DNA of 64,000 nucleotides from DATMER01 sp031390755 (GCA_031390755.1 JANMTS010000065.1:1-64000); one strand, 5' to 3'; counted from the stretch's first letter, positions 1 through 8,892 are shown. Translations and numbers: made by a program. Notes: a model not told the origin generated them from the letters alone.

Positions 1-13
1 GTATCTGTTTACC
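1..13 (+). repeat. IS66 terminal inverted repeat, left
   Basis: GTATCTGTTTACC; its exact reverse complement closes the element at 1493-1505. Confidence 0.85.
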
Positions 14-1397
14 GTGGTAGAGGTTTTCGGGTGAGTGCTCTGTGAGGTCCGGGCCGCGGGTTCCGTAGAATGCTCGTCAGCAGGTTGATGGGGCTAAGTT
101 GGCGCTGATGGCCGGTGCGAAGAACACTCATCAAGATCCCTTGATGATGAGCTCCACGAGCCGTTCGGTTGCCGGCGCAAGATTTGCGATTGACCACGGC
201 GGGACGAATCGCCTGTTCGGCGGGCCAGTTGGTGGCCTCCACCTCAGGTCGCTCCAAGAAGACGAACATCTCGTTCTCGAGTCGTCTCAGGTGCTTGGCT
301 AAACGCTGATTGGCCGGGTTAGCCTGCTCCTGGGACAGCAGACGCCGCAGGCGAGCCCGCAAAAGTCCTTTGGCGATCCGCACACCCCGGGGGCTGATCT
401 GTTGGGCATCCCGACGGTCCCTCACCGCCAAGGCCGCCTGCAGAAGGGTCTGCACCTCCCGCGGAAACTGCGCCGCCGAGCCCGTGGCCACTTCCTGCAT
501 TTCCCGGCAGCGGCGCAGCAGGTGGGCCAGGCAGGCTTGCCGCGTGGCCTGAGAGAACCGACGATAGGGCGCCCAGCCATCCGAGCCGATCAGGCCCGAA
601 TAGTCTTCCCCCAGAACCGCAGAGGCTTCCGCATAGCCCCGCCCCTTGGCGATCCGGTAGACCGTTTGTTCCTGAGTCACAAAGACCCATAACCAAGCGC
701 TCTGGCCTCCGATGCGCCACCCCGTCTCATCCGGGTAGACCACCTCAGAACCCCGAACGTTGTCCACCAATTTCTCGTAACTGGGCTCTGCGGACTTCGC
801 CAGACGGCCTACAGCGCGGCACAGCGTCGAACGCGCGACCTCCAAACCGGCCATTTCTTTGAGCACATTCGCGATCTTGCCGTAGGAAAGCCCCCCGATC
901 TTGTTCAGGTACGCCGCCCAACTGATCACTCCCGGCCCCAACTGCACTGCGCCAACTCCCAGCGCCGAAGAGATCTGCCGAGGATGCCGGCCTTGCACTC
1001 GGCGACCACAATCCTGGCACTCTCCATACTGCACCACGAACTCCGTCGTCACTGGGCAGACCGGAGGAAGGTCGATCTGGTACTGGCTCTCCTTGCCCTT
1101 CAAGCACACCTTGCCCTGGCAACTCTCACAGTACAAAGGGCACTGCACATCCAAAGTCAAATCCACCTGCCGGGGCACCGGGCGAGTCGCCCTCTTGCCG
1201 TACTGCGCGCCAGATTTGCGGCCCGGAGTTTTCGGCGCGGCGAGGGGCTCCCCTTTAGAAAACGGCGCAGCTTGACGCTTGCCCTTGCGCTGAAGCTTCT
1301 CAATCAGTTTCTCCAGATGAGAAATCCTCTTCTCCTGCTCGGCAACCCGCCGCAGAAGCTCATCCCTTTCCTGAAGAATTTCCTCGTAAGTCGGCAT
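9..1397 (-). CDS. IS66 family transposase (TnpC type)
   Basis: DDE transposase that moves the surrounding element. The start used is the internal ATG giving MPTYEEILQ (462 aa); 13 further codons upstream look non-coding. A leucine-rich coiled coil lies at about residues 5-45. A zinc-binding domain follows, with CxxxCxxC near 86-93 and a CxxC near 127-130. The catalytic domain shows D223 (YPDETGW), D273 (GSDGWAPY) and E394 (NWPAEQAIRP), the usual IS66 triad. Length and domain order match intact family members and there is no internal stop, so it may be active. The gene almost fills the element, its stop lying 8 bp from the left end. Confidence 0.93.
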   Translation of the reverse strand: MPTYEEILQERDELLRRVAEQEKRISHLEKLIEKLQRKGKRQAAPFSKGEPLAAPKTPGRKSGAQYGKRATRPVPRQVDLTLDVQCPLYCESCQGKVCLKGKESQYQIDLPPVCPVTTEFVVQYGECQDCGRRVQGRHPRQISSALGVGAVQLGPGVISWAAYLNKIGGLSYGKIANVLKEMAGLEVARSTLCRAVGRLAKSAEPSYEKLVDNVRGSEVVYPDETGWRIGGQSAWLWVFVTQEQTVYRIAKGRGYAEASAVLGEDYSGLIGSDGWAPYRRFSQATRQACLAHLLRRCREMQEVATGSAAQFPREVQTLLQAALAVRDRRDAQQISPRGVRIAKGLLRARLRRLLSQEQANPANQRLAKHLRRLENEMFVFLERPEVEATNWPAEQAIRPAVVNRKSCAGNRTARGAHHQGILMSVLRTGHQRQLSPINLLTSILRNPRPGPHRALTRKPLPR

Positions 1398-1492
1398 GGC
1401 TGTAAAGAATCTAGCGGGACTCCACCGCCCTGTCAAGAGAGACTAAGTCCTCTCTCCAGATGTCGCGGGCTCATCCACCCGGGAGGGAGGGT

Positions 1493-1505
1493 GGTAAACA
1501 GATAC
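1493..1505 (-). repeat. IS66 terminal inverted repeat, right
   Basis: GGTAAACAGATAC, the exact reverse complement of bases 1-13. The interrupted gene resumes at 1506. Confidence 0.85.
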
Positions 1506-1666
1506 CTGCGGCCTTTCCAACTCGCGAGGATGCGGTATTCATTCTCGATGAGCTTGTGCAGAGCCCACGCGCGGAATTCCTCGGCCGCTTGATGAGGGAG
1601 GCCACTGGTACGACTGATCTGGTCAAGCCGTTTCCGGACGAGAACTATGTGTTCTTCGAGGAGCAC
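1506..1666 (-). pseudogene. ECF sigma factor, N-terminal fragment cut by IS66
   Basis: From a GTG at 1666 the frame reads VLLEEHIVLVRKRL, then EEFRAWALHKLIENEYRI and ASWKGR, where the insertion element begins. This is the layout of region 2 of an ECF-type sigma-70 factor, in which a conserved motif of the type FxGRSSLxTYL normally follows at this point. The remaining codons are replaced by sequence from the IS end. The missing 3' part should lie beyond the left window edge. The start is uncertain because the frame stays open to 1765 and the ribosome site is weak. The family assignment rests on recalled motif similarity. Confidence 0.55.
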
Positions 1667-2016
1667 TCGGCCGCGTGAGGGGAGAGAATAATACACAGTG
1701 TTGATTCCCCGGCTTTTGCGGCAGTCCGGTTCGCGAAACGCAAGCGAACGAGATCTGTCATGCAAAGTATGAATGTCAACAGCGAGGATGGTTTCGCCGT
1801 GCAGGTGATCCTCGACTCAGATTGGCGGTTCAGATTCAAAGAAGGTGAGCTTGGTGCCTCTACGGCTGGACAAACGCAAGGGATGTGCCAGGCAAACCAG
1901 AGAGGGAAAAAGAGCTTACAAGCGGTTGTCAGCGACAGCTCCGACTGTCGGGCCGAACTCTCCGACAACCTCCGACAACCTCCGAGCGACTGGAGACGAG
2001 TGGTGTGACCCTCGGC
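1667..2016. other. Intergenic region without a supported gene
   Basis: Only short, unconvincing frames are present. A direct repeat TCCGACAACC occurs twice in tandem at 1961-1980. The region probably holds the promoter of the interrupted sigma-factor gene, but no clear -35/-10 pair was recognised. Confidence 0.4.
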
Positions 2017-2358
2017 CTATCCCGCCTTTGAGCTCGTGACTCCGCTTTCCGCGGGGGGCTGCCTGGTGTATAGCGACTCGTGGTAGGAGCGGCCGTCCCG
2101 GACCAGGTGGATCCGGCCCGTCGCGGCCCAGCGGCGGAGCGTGGCCGAGGCGCTGCGCGGCTCGATGCCGCGCTTCAGCTTCGCGCCCCAGCGGCTGTTG
2201 ATCTCGGCGATGAGGGTCGAAGCGCCGAAGACCTCGTCGGGTCTCTTGGTCTCGATCACGCGTCTCATCAACTGGCTCAGCCATCGCCACCTGCCGCTGG
2301 TGAAGCCTTCGGGCAACGGTGCCGGTTCCGGAGATCTGGCCTTGACGTCCATCAGCAT
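2017..2358 (-). CDS. Small winged-helix protein (paralogue of 28555-29052)
   Basis: Function unknown. The last ~65 residues (FGASTLIAEIN, ASATLRRWAATGRI, GRSYHESLYTR) read as a winged helix-turn-helix. They align with the C-terminus of the protein at 28555-29052 (FTASSLADELN, VSMALRRLMQDGYV, GRPFHEAVYSR). The first ATG is at 2358, but the frame stays open to 2505 and still matches the paralogue's coiled-coil part (ECYEAFKTASEAID against AKYEAFRTAASEIG). No ATG, GTG or TTG exists in that extension and the first ~35 residues of the paralogue are missing. The gene is therefore either shortened at its 5' end or starts at 2358. The product is probably a DNA-binding protein. Confidence 0.6.
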   Translation of the reverse strand: MLMDVKARSPEPAPLPEGFTSGRWRWLSQLMRRVIETKRPDEVFGASTLIAEINSRWGAKLKRGIEPRSASATLRRWAATGRIHLVRDGRSYHESLYTRQPPAESGVTSSKAG

Positions 2359-2539
2359 CCCGTCGATGGCCTCGGAAGCGGTCTTGAAGGCTTCGTAGCA
2401 CTCGACCGCCTTCCGGTGCTCGGCCGCGTGGGTCTCTTTCTGACCGGCATGGAACGCCCGGCGTGGTGCGCCTCCTGGGCCTCGGGAACTGGCCGTCAGC
2501 GTGGGTTACGGCTGGGCGCCAACGGCCAACCTCGGAGTA

Positions 2540-3549
2540 CTATCCGTTCCCCGAAACCGGGGGAACCACGGTCTGTTGCGGATCGCCGGAGAACGAGGGC
2601 GGCGGATGGGCACCCACGACGCTTGACATGCAGAGGGTGCCCGTATCGTAATCCGCCCATCCCTCAATGGCCGGCGACAGCGCGTCGGGCATGCCGTTGG
2701 GAAAGTAGGCCCGATGACCGTTCGAGTACCGTTCGACGATCAGCTCCGAATTGAGATGGGGACCCGGCCGGCCTGCCTCCGGGCTGCCGAAGCCGATCCC
2801 GGAATCCAGGATCTGCCTGGCCAGGGCGGCGCCGGCGAGATCGGCTTGATCCTGGCTCAACGTGAAGTATTTGGCGGGCAGCTTCCAGGGGCTCGCGCCG
2901 GTCTTGATGAGTTGATAGACGACGTTCGTGACCTGGTCGGTCAGGCCATCTTGGGGATACCCGCCGCCGTTGCTGACCTGCTGGGCGAACCAGGGGTTTT
3001 CGGGATCGGGATTTTTCCAGCGGGATCCGGGCATGAGCACCTTGCCGGCGTTGACGCCGGAGGTGATCTCTCCCAGCGCGCAGAGGGCGGAGTGGTTCAG
3101 GATCCAGTCGAGGACGCTCGACTCCAGGGTCGCATAGCTCCCGCCGCGGCTCGCCAGAACGGAGGAGGTGATCCTCAGGCTGTTGATGGCGCGCCACCAG
3201 ATCGGGCCATGGCTCGGGGTCAGCCCCTCATCGGCATCGAGAATGCACTGGTGCCCGGTCTATCCGCCTGCCCCTGGAAGAAGGCGATCGTGTCGCTGAC
3301 AGCCTGCTGAGCGCGCGCAGCGTCCGGTGAGACCCAATGGTAGTAGGCGATCTGGTTGGCGTGCCGCTCAGCCTTCTGGTTGGGAGTCCCGCCGGTGCTG
3401 TTGATCACCCCCGGAAAAGGCACGCTGCACTGGCCCGCCGCCGTGCATTTGAGATCGGGCAGCGGATAGGCGGAATGGAACTGGACGGTGTTGGCTCCGA
3501 GCGCCTTGTTGAGCTGCTCCGCGCCCTGGACCGATGAATCGTCTCTCAT
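2540..3549 (-). pseudogene. Unrecognised protein, split by a frameshift
   Basis: The 5' half starts at ATG 3549 (MRDDSSVQGAEQLNKAL) behind a good Shine-Dalgarno (GAGGAG) and is open to 3220. The 3' half is open in another frame from 3259 to the stop at 2540 (GPIWWRAINSLRITSS, ENPWFAQQVSNGGGYPQDG). Joining them somewhere in 3220-3259 gives one continuous protein of about 335 residues. Both halves have the codon pattern of a real gene. No domain was recognised and no signal peptide is evident. It is the last gene of the minus-strand cluster that starts at 11.5 kb. A sequencing error, a true lesion or a programmed shift would all look the same here. Confidence 0.6.
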
Positions 3550-3600
3550 GGTTTCTCCTCTCGAAAATCTGAATCGTTTACTTTTGCTTGAGCCTGCCGC

Positions 3601-3631
3601 CACCTGGCGCCTGATGACCAGGCGCCAGGTG
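3601..3631. other. Intercistronic hairpin
   Basis: Perfect 13-bp stem (CACCTGGCGCCTG and its complement) with a 5-nt loop, between the genes ending at 3652 and starting at 3549. There is no T-run, so it looks more like an RNA-stability or attenuating structure than a classical terminator. Confidence 0.6.
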
Positions 3632-3651
3632 AGTCTTGTGCGGGAGGGTCG

Positions 3652-4125
3652 TTACTTGGCGCCGCTGCCCAGGCCCAGCTCCTTGGCATGCTCGAGGACC
3701 GCCAGGCAGATGTTGAAGGCGTACTGGGCATCATGGGATTCGGTCTCGGTCGGAAAGATCGTCTCGCCCGCCTTCGGAGCAGCCGGGCCCGGGCCGTACC
3801 CCTGCTGGTTGAACCAGCCCGGATCCTGCTGGGCGATCGTCTGGAGGGCGGACTGGAAGTCGGTGATGTGCATGGCCGTCTGGCCATACAAGGGCATCAG
3901 GTCGGGAGGCTTGGGCGTTCCATAGCGCTTGTAGATGAGCTGATAGAAGGGGTTTTTCTGTTCCGGCGGTGGGTAGTTCGTCCAGGGATCCTTGCAGCAG
4001 GTTCCCCAGGGATCGGCGGCTTCATCGATGACGTAGCCGGGTGTCACCAGATTCGTGGCGTTGCTGCGGGTTCCGGCCGGTAGCGTGAAGCCGACGGGGA
4101 TGTACTGGGCCTGAGGTGCGGACAT
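3652..4125 (-). CDS. Unrecognised 157-aa protein
   Basis: The start ATG at 4125 has a strong Shine-Dalgarno (AAAGGAG, 8 nt upstream). The sequence is proline- and tyrosine-rich with no signal peptide or membrane segment. It includes DEAADPWGTCCKDPW and ends in a helical stretch (AQYAFNICLAVLEHAKELG). Nothing in it matches a family I recognise. It sits between the secreted metallo-beta-lactamase-like gene and the frameshifted gene, separated from both by hairpins, so it belongs to the same cluster. Function unknown. Confidence 0.7.
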   Translation of the reverse strand: MSAPQAQYIPVGFTLPAGTRSNATNLVTPGYVIDEAADPWGTCCKDPWTNYPPPEQKNPFYQLIYKRYGTPKPPDLMPLYGQTAMHITDFQSALQTIAQQDPGWFNQQGYGPGPAAPKAGETIFPTETESHDAQYAFNICLAVLEHAKELGLGSGAK

Positions 4126-4161
4126 TTTCGTCTCCTTTGTGCGCCAGGGAACGGCGCTAGT

Positions 4162-4188
4162 TAGTTCCTGTCCCCAGGACAGGAACTA
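4162..4188. other. Intercistronic hairpin
   Basis: Perfect 12-bp stem (TAGTTCCTGTCC / GGACAGGAACTA) with a 3-nt loop. It overlaps the stop codon of the gene ending at 4186. No T-run. Confidence 0.6.
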
Positions 4189-5211
4189 GTTAATAAGGTT
4201 GCAGTTGACGTTGTTGACGTTGTTGGCGTCGCAGGTGACCTGCGGCACGTTCTGGCCGTCCGACACGACCGAGATGCTGCCGTCGCTCTGCGTGAGGTAT
4301 TGGGCGTTGGTGTGGGGATCGTCCCAGTAGGCGCCCTCGTCACCGCACTGGAGTGGGTGGTTCTGAGCGTTGAAGAGGAAGCCGGAGGCGTCGTACTCGT
4401 CGACCGCGGTGCAGCGGGGGTGGAAGTAGCGCTCGCCGGCGCTGTAGACGACGATCCTCGGCTGGAAGACCTGGGGCCACAGGAAGCTGTTGCTGCCTTC
4501 GGATTCCGAGCCGTGATGGGGGGCGCTGAGGAGGGTCGTGGCCAGGGCGTTGATGTTTGCCCGGTAGTTGTACAGGATGCTTGCCAGGCTCTCGGCCGTG
4601 GCGTCGCCGGTCATCGTGGCGGAGAAGGCTCCGAGGTCGATCCGCAGGACCATGCTCTTGGCGTTGGTGCCGTTGCCCGCATTGACTGTCAGAAGATGAG
4701 TCATGGCATTGCCGCAGGCGAGCCCGGCCACGGGCTGGGTGTTGTTGGACGCCCCCTGGTTGAAGACGTTGATCGGCACACCCGCCCGCTGTTGCGCTGT
4801 CAGCCATTCCTGGAAGTTGACGTTGTAGTCCGCCTGGACCGCCCCCAGCCAGATGGAGGTCGCGTTGACGTTGCCCATGATCGAGGTGATGTAGTTGTAG
4901 TGGTCGCCGTCCGGGTGGCTCACGACCACCTTCGGCGGGCGGCCGTAAAGGTTGAGGATGGTGTGGACGAGTTGCACGGCCTGGGCGCGGGTGAGCCCGT
5001 TGTCGCCGCGCCCGCTCGACCCGCAGTCGTACAGGATGGGCGCGGTCTGCATCGGATCGCCCGGGCACTCGACGACGGTGCAGAGGCCGGCTCCGGTGTT
5101 GACGAAGGTGATCCGGATGCTGCCCTGGGGCTTGTTGTTGGGCGGCTGGGCACTGGCGGGCAGGGCGGCCAGGGCAACGAGGATGATCAGGACCACGGTG
5201 GGTTTGGACAT
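4186..5211 (-). CDS. Secreted metallo-beta-lactamase-fold protein (ComEC-C-like)
   Basis: Predicted secreted metal-dependent hydrolase. The start used is the ATG giving MSKPTVVLIILV, with AAGGAG 8 nt upstream (341 aa); a signal peptide ends at about residue 21 (PASA). The metal motif reads SHPDGDHYN near 98-106, a variant of HxHxDH. A TGD near 202-204 and APHHGSE near 230-236 match the second half of the site seen in ComEC/Rec2-type C-terminal domains. No transmembrane channel part is present, so this is a stand-alone exported domain. The substrate is unknown. The C-terminus is Asn-rich (NNVNNVNCN). Neighbours are a tail-collar protein upstream and an unrecognised protein downstream. Confidence 0.8.
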   Translation of the reverse strand: MSKPTVVLIILVALAALPASAQPPNNKPQGSIRITFVNTGAGLCTVVECPGDPMQTAPILYDCGSSGRGDNGLTRAQAVQLVHTILNLYGRPPKVVVSHPDGDHYNYITSIMGNVNATSIWLGAVQADYNVNFQEWLTAQQRAGVPINVFNQGASNNTQPVAGLACGNAMTHLLTVNAGNGTNAKSMVLRIDLGAFSATMTGDATAESLASILYNYRANINALATTLLSAPHHGSESEGSNSFLWPQVFQPRIVVYSAGERYFHPRCTAVDEYDASGFLFNAQNHPLQCGDEGAYWDDPHTNAQYLTQSDGSISVVSDGQNVPQVTCDANNVNNVNCNLIN

Positions 5212-5245
5212 GGGCTTGTCTCCTTGAGAAGGTGAGATTTCCAAC

Positions 5246-5914
5246 TCAACGGCGCAGGCCTTCGCCCAGTCCGAAGGTGCCGGGTGCGGCAGGCGCGGCG
5301 ATGGCGATGACGTCCGCCGTCGCCTTGATCAGGTAGTAGACGTAGAGGTTCAGCGGCCGGGTCTCGGCGCCGAAGCAACCGGTGCTGGCGGCATCTCCCG
5401 CCTCGCAGACCACGGCGGTGGTGGTGGACTGGGTGGTGGACTGCACACCCTCCGCCTCGCCGGGCTGGAAGGTGCCGGGTACTGTGCCAGGGGTGTACTG
5501 GTGCTCGTGCTCCTGGAACTGGCTCGTTTGCAGGGAGCCGACCTGGTTGCCGGTGTTCCCTTGTCCGCCCGGTCCGGAGCCGGTGCGTTGGGCGGCGGCC
5601 GGATCGTTGGGCGACTGGCGATCGCCGTTGACGCCGCGCAGGAACACGCCGCGGTAGTCCGGCAGACAGAACTGGCCGTTCTTCTGGTTGCCGTAAGCGT
5701 TGCCGAGCACGACGGCCAGGACGGGGTACTGCGAAACCGGGACGGTGCCGCCGTCGCAGACCAGCCACCCCTGGGCGGCCAGGATCTGCCGGCGCGCCGG
5801 AGCCTGCTGAGCGTCCTCGTCGATGAGGCCGGCGTAGGCGACGACGGTGCCCACCGGCACGCCGGCGGGGATCATCGGAGCCGGCAGAAAGGGCGAGAAG
5901 ATCGAGGGGTTCAT
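5246..5914 (-). CDS. Phage tail collar domain protein
   Basis: The 222-aa protein begins MNPSIFSPFLPAP, its ATG overlapping the stop of the 993-aa gene (ATGA). Residues ~15-75 carry the collar-domain pattern: GVPVGTVVAYAG, GWLVCDGG, then FCLPDYRGVFLRGV. In phages this domain joins tail fibres to the baseplate; in bacteria it also occurs in stand-alone surface proteins. A Thr/Gln-rich part (QSTTQSTTTAVV) and a hydrophobic C-terminal part follow. There are no capsid, portal, terminase or baseplate genes nearby, so this is not part of a recognisable prophage. The tight coupling suggests it is made with the 993-aa protein. Confidence 0.85.
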   Translation of the reverse strand: MNPSIFSPFLPAPMIPAGVPVGTVVAYAGLIDEDAQQAPARRQILAAQGWLVCDGGTVPVSQYPVLAVVLGNAYGNQKNGQFCLPDYRGVFLRGVNGDRQSPNDPAAAQRTGSGPGGQGNTGNQVGSLQTSQFQEHEHQYTPGTVPGTFQPGEAEGVQSTTQSTTTAVVCEAGDAASTGCFGAETRPLNLYVYYLIKATADVIAIAAPAAPGTFGLGEGLRR

Positions 5915-8892
5915 GGCGTCGTCTCCAGGGGACAGGGGAACGTGGGGAGCTCGCCGCCGGGCTGGAGGACGAGCATGGAGGTCGGAACCTCGACCTGCCA
6001 GGCCGCGGCGCGGTCGCCGGGCACAGGACACGGAGCCTCGAGGTCGGCGAGCACGGGCAGGTCCGCCTCGGCGGCCGGCGCAGCGAACAGGGCGCCCGGC
6101 CAGGGCAGGCCGAAATGCAGGTAGAAGAGGACGGCCGCCGCGAAGCCCGGCCGCGCCGGCACCAGCACCCGGGCCGAACGGGCTTGCAAGAAACTGTCGA
6201 ACAGGCCGTCGGCCTCGGTGTAGAGCAGGGCCTGGCCCGGCCAGCCGGGAGTGGGTCCGCACGGCTCCTCGGGCGGCGGCAAGGTTTGGAAGGCGTACGT
6301 CATCTCATCCCACGCGAAGGCGCGCTCGAAGAGGTCCGGGTAGGGCGGCTCAGGCGGCGGAGGAACGGGAGCGGGAGCCCGGCGGCTTCCAAGGATCTGG
6401 AAGGCGCGGAGCCGGAGCTGCCGCCGTTCGATCCGCCGCCGGCCCGCGTCGCAGTCCGCGCCGATGCGCGCCCGCACCTCCGCCTCGTAGAGCTCCCGGG
6501 CACGGAGATAGCCGGCCATGAGCGCGTCGTAGGTGCGGATCTGCCAGGCCTGCATCAGGCTGCTGCCGGCCGGCAGGCCGCAGGCCAGCGCCACCGTGGC
6601 CGAGAACCAGGTTGCGGTCGAGAGCAGGGCGGCGGGGAGCTTCCCAGTCGCTCCCATCAGGCTGAGGTCCGTCTGGCCCTGCACCGGCTGGAACGGCCCC
6701 TGCAGGTACGTGAAGGGATCGGCCAGGGCCGGACAGGAAGCGGTGGTGCCGCCAGTACCTCCAGTACCTCCAGTACCTCCAGTACCGCCGCCGGTACCGG
6801 CCGGGGGTGGGGGCGTCTTGAGCACGCCGGGGATCCCGGTGGCCGGAGCCGGGGCATGGGAGAACTGCGCCGTTCCGACGTAGCCCACCAGGTTGTCCGA
6901 CGCGTCGCCGAGCAGGTATCGGACCGTGCCCGCGGTCACGCTGTAGCCCTCCGGTATCTCCAGATCGGCCTGGAAGAGCGGCGGCTGGGACTGGAAGCCG
7001 CGGATCAGACTGATCTCCGACGGCGGAGGCGGCAGGACCTCGATCCGGTAGAGGCTCGCCGGCAACCCGTAGTTGTCCGGCGTCACGTCCTGCCACGAGG
7101 AGATCTTGAAATCCTCGAGCGGCTTCGGGCTGGCCAGGGAGACGCCGGTCTGGATCTGGAGCAGAAGGTTCGCGGCGGGGTCGGCGAGCTCGAATTCGAC
7201 CACCAGGCGTTTGCCTGCGTCCCGCACGGCCAGCTCGTAGATCTTGTGCAGCCAGCGGTAGATCCCGGTCAGCCGGCCCGTCCCTGACCGGTTGTCGATG
7301 TCCCGGGCGTCGACCCGTTCCTCCTCGCGGAGGCGGCGGCGGACGCGCAGCTCGGTCACCGTGCGGGCCACGCGGGAGGCGGCGCGGCGGGTGAGCGACT
7401 CGGCGAGCCGGCGGGCCTCGCGGTCCGAGCGCTTCTGGACGCCGTCCGAGCCCTGCCAGCTTCCGGCGAGGGTCATCTGCGTGCCGCTGTAGGTCTGGCT
7501 CAGGTTGTTGAACTGGCGGCACAGCGCCTCGGTGGCGACTACGTCCTCCAATTCGTTGCGCAGGTCGGAGAGGCTGAGGCGCTCCTCCTGCTCGTCGCGG
7601 CCGGTGGCGTCCGCCGTCTCCGTCTGGTCGATCTCCTCGCGCCGGGTCAGCTCGCGGGCGGAAAACTGCAGGCGCTCGCGTTCCATGACGTTGACCACGT
7701 GCGCGACCTCGCCCAGGCCGTACCCCGTCAGGCATTGACAGACGAGCTTGAGGTCGCCGACGCCCAGGGCTTTCATCCAACCGGGTTCCGGAGACGGTGG
7801 AGATGGAGGGGACGGCGGGGACGGCGGGGAAGTCGGCTCCACCTGGCAGGCCGGCTCCACCGGCACGACCCCGGGCGGCAGGAGCACCGTGGCGCCCAGG
7901 GCTTCTTCGCGGGCCCGCTGCGTCATGAGAGGCTGGGGCGGGCTTTCGAGCCTCTCCCGCTGCACCTCGCGCAGGAAGCCGTCGACCTGAAGCACCTCGA
8001 TCAGGCCGTCCGGGAGGCCTGGCGGAGCGGCGGCGCCGAGGGCGACGGCGAAGAGGGACTGCCAGGCCCTCTGCTCGATCCCCTTCAGGTAGGCGCTCTC
8101 CAGGTAGGCATCGACGGGGCCGGCGCCGAAGGCGAACAGAAAGGTATCCACCGTCTGCGCCACCTCGTCGAGGCTCACCTCGCCTTGCAGGCCGCGGATC
8201 TGGCTCACCAGGAGGGGGTACGCCGAAGCCGGGGTATCGAGGCTGGCGAGGCTCTGAATGAAAGCCGGGTCCTGGGCGGCAAACTTCGCGGCGGCGGCGA
8301 TCATCTGCGGCCAGCCGCCGGGCTCCGCCTGCAGCTTCGCCAGCTCCTGGTAGAAGGGCAGCTCCTCCGGATGGAGGAGGGTCACGAAGCCGGGAAGCGG
8401 ACCGCCCGGGAGCGGCGGCGCCGGTGGCCGCACCGAGAGGATGCGTAGCAGCTCCTGCGGGCAGGCCGGGTTCTGGATGATCGAGCCGGCGGGCTTCCAG
8501 CCGCGGCCGGGTGCGTTCTCCTCAACCTCTCCAGGCTCGTCCTGGATGGTTGATGAGGACGGCCGCTGCCAACGGGCGATCTCCTCCCGGAACGACCCGT
8601 AGGCGCTGACCGGCAGGTCGCCGCCGAGGACGAGCTGGCCGTCCTCGGCGGTGAGCTCGATCTTCCCTGGCCGGTTGCCGGCCGGGGGGACCGTGAAGGT
8701 CCATCGCGGGAGGCGCTCGGTGAGCTGGGCCGAGCTCGTCCAGTAGATCCGGCCCTGCGGGTCGAGGTAGTCCATGTGTACCAGAACCTTTTCGGAGCTC
8801 GCCCGCCAGCGCACGTCGAGGCTGTTGCCACGCGGGTCGTGGAGCGTGCGCTGGCCGGTGGGGCTGTCGGCGACGGTGGCGTCAGGGCTCAC
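5911..8892 (-). CDS. Large unrecognised 993-aa protein
   Basis: Starts at GTG 8892 with AAAGGAG upstream. No signal peptide and no clear membrane helices are visible. The N-terminal ~110 residues look beta-rich (VLVHMDYLDPQGRIYW, RWTFTVPPAGNRPGKIEL). A Pro/Ser linker from a 9-bp repeat (PPSPPSPPSPPS) lies near 360. A long charged helical region spans about 400-540, with many Arg and Glu. A Gly/Thr linker (GTGGTGGTGGTGG) near 720, also from a 9-bp repeat, separates the C-terminal ~270 residues. I recognise no domain. Its size, modular linkers and overlap with the collar-domain gene suggest a structural or surface protein, which is inference. Confidence 0.75.
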   Translation of the reverse strand: MSPDATVADSPTGQRTLHDPRGNSLDVRWRASSEKVLVHMDYLDPQGRIYWTSSAQLTERLPRWTFTVPPAGNRPGKIELTAEDGQLVLGGDLPVSAYGSFREEIARWQRPSSSTIQDEPGEVEENAPGRGWKPAGSIIQNPACPQELLRILSVRPPAPPLPGGPLPGFVTLLHPEELPFYQELAKLQAEPGGWPQMIAAAAKFAAQDPAFIQSLASLDTPASAYPLLVSQIRGLQGEVSLDEVAQTVDTFLFAFGAGPVDAYLESAYLKGIEQRAWQSLFAVALGAAAPPGLPDGLIEVLQVDGFLREVQRERLESPPQPLMTQRAREEALGATVLLPPGVVPVEPACQVEPTSPPSPPSPPSPPSPEPGWMKALGVGDLKLVCQCLTGYGLGEVAHVVNVMERERLQFSARELTRREEIDQTETADATGRDEQEERLSLSDLRNELEDVVATEALCRQFNNLSQTYSGTQMTLAGSWQGSDGVQKRSDREARRLAESLTRRAASRVARTVTELRVRRRLREEERVDARDIDNRSGTGRLTGIYRWLHKIYELAVRDAGKRLVVEFELADPAANLLLQIQTGVSLASPKPLEDFKISSWQDVTPDNYGLPASLYRIEVLPPPPSEISLIRGFQSQPPLFQADLEIPEGYSVTAGTVRYLLGDASDNLVGYVGTAQFSHAPAPATGIPGVLKTPPPPAGTGGGTGGTGGTGGTGGTTASCPALADPFTYLQGPFQPVQGQTDLSLMGATGKLPAALLSTATWFSATVALACGLPAGSSLMQAWQIRTYDALMAGYLRARELYEAEVRARIGADCDAGRRRIERRQLRLRAFQILGSRRAPAPVPPPPEPPYPDLFERAFAWDEMTYAFQTLPPPEEPCGPTPGWPGQALLYTEADGLFDSFLQARSARVLVPARPGFAAAVLFYLHFGLPWPGALFAAPAAEADLPVLADLEAPCPVPGDRAAAWQVEVPTSMLVLQPGGELPTFPCPLETTP
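6752..6787. repeat. 9-bp tandem repeat inside the 993-aa gene
   Basis: Four units of CCAGTACCT (last one imperfect), in frame, encoding the Gly-Gly-Thr linker. Confidence 0.85.
7791..7835. repeat. 9-bp tandem repeat inside the 993-aa gene
   Basis: About five units related to GGGACGGCG, in frame, encoding the Pro-Pro-Ser linker. Confidence 0.8.

Larger units (their letters stand above)
1..1505 (-). mobile_element. IS66-family insertion sequence with one gene
   Basis: The element is bounded by a 13-bp inverted repeat, GTATCTGTTTACC at 1-13 and its reverse complement at 1493-1505. It carries only the large TnpC-type transposase and no tnpA/tnpB accessory genes, as is known for the ISBst12-type subgroup of IS66. 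The left repeat starts at the first base of the window, so the outer flank and the expected 8-bp target duplication (it would match 1506-1513) cannot be seen. It separates the 5' part of an ECF sigma-factor-like gene (1506-1666) from the rest of that gene, which would lie left of the window. Confidence 0.88.

Noticed and set aside
1760..2008. 82-codon plus-strand frame
   Set aside because: No ribosome site, no recognisable content, and it overlaps the promoter region of the interrupted sigma factor.
6115..7287. Long plus-strand frames opposite the 993-aa gene
   Set aside because: Antisense to a gene with a good start and overlaps; very Arg/Gly-rich translation typical of shadow frames in GC-rich DNA. 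The same applies to the long frames opposite the kinase, activator, aspS and other genes.
5246..8892. Prophage or phage-tail-derived particle locus
   Set aside because: Only a collar domain is phage-like; no sheath, tube, baseplate, portal, terminase, capsid, lysis or integrase gene is present.
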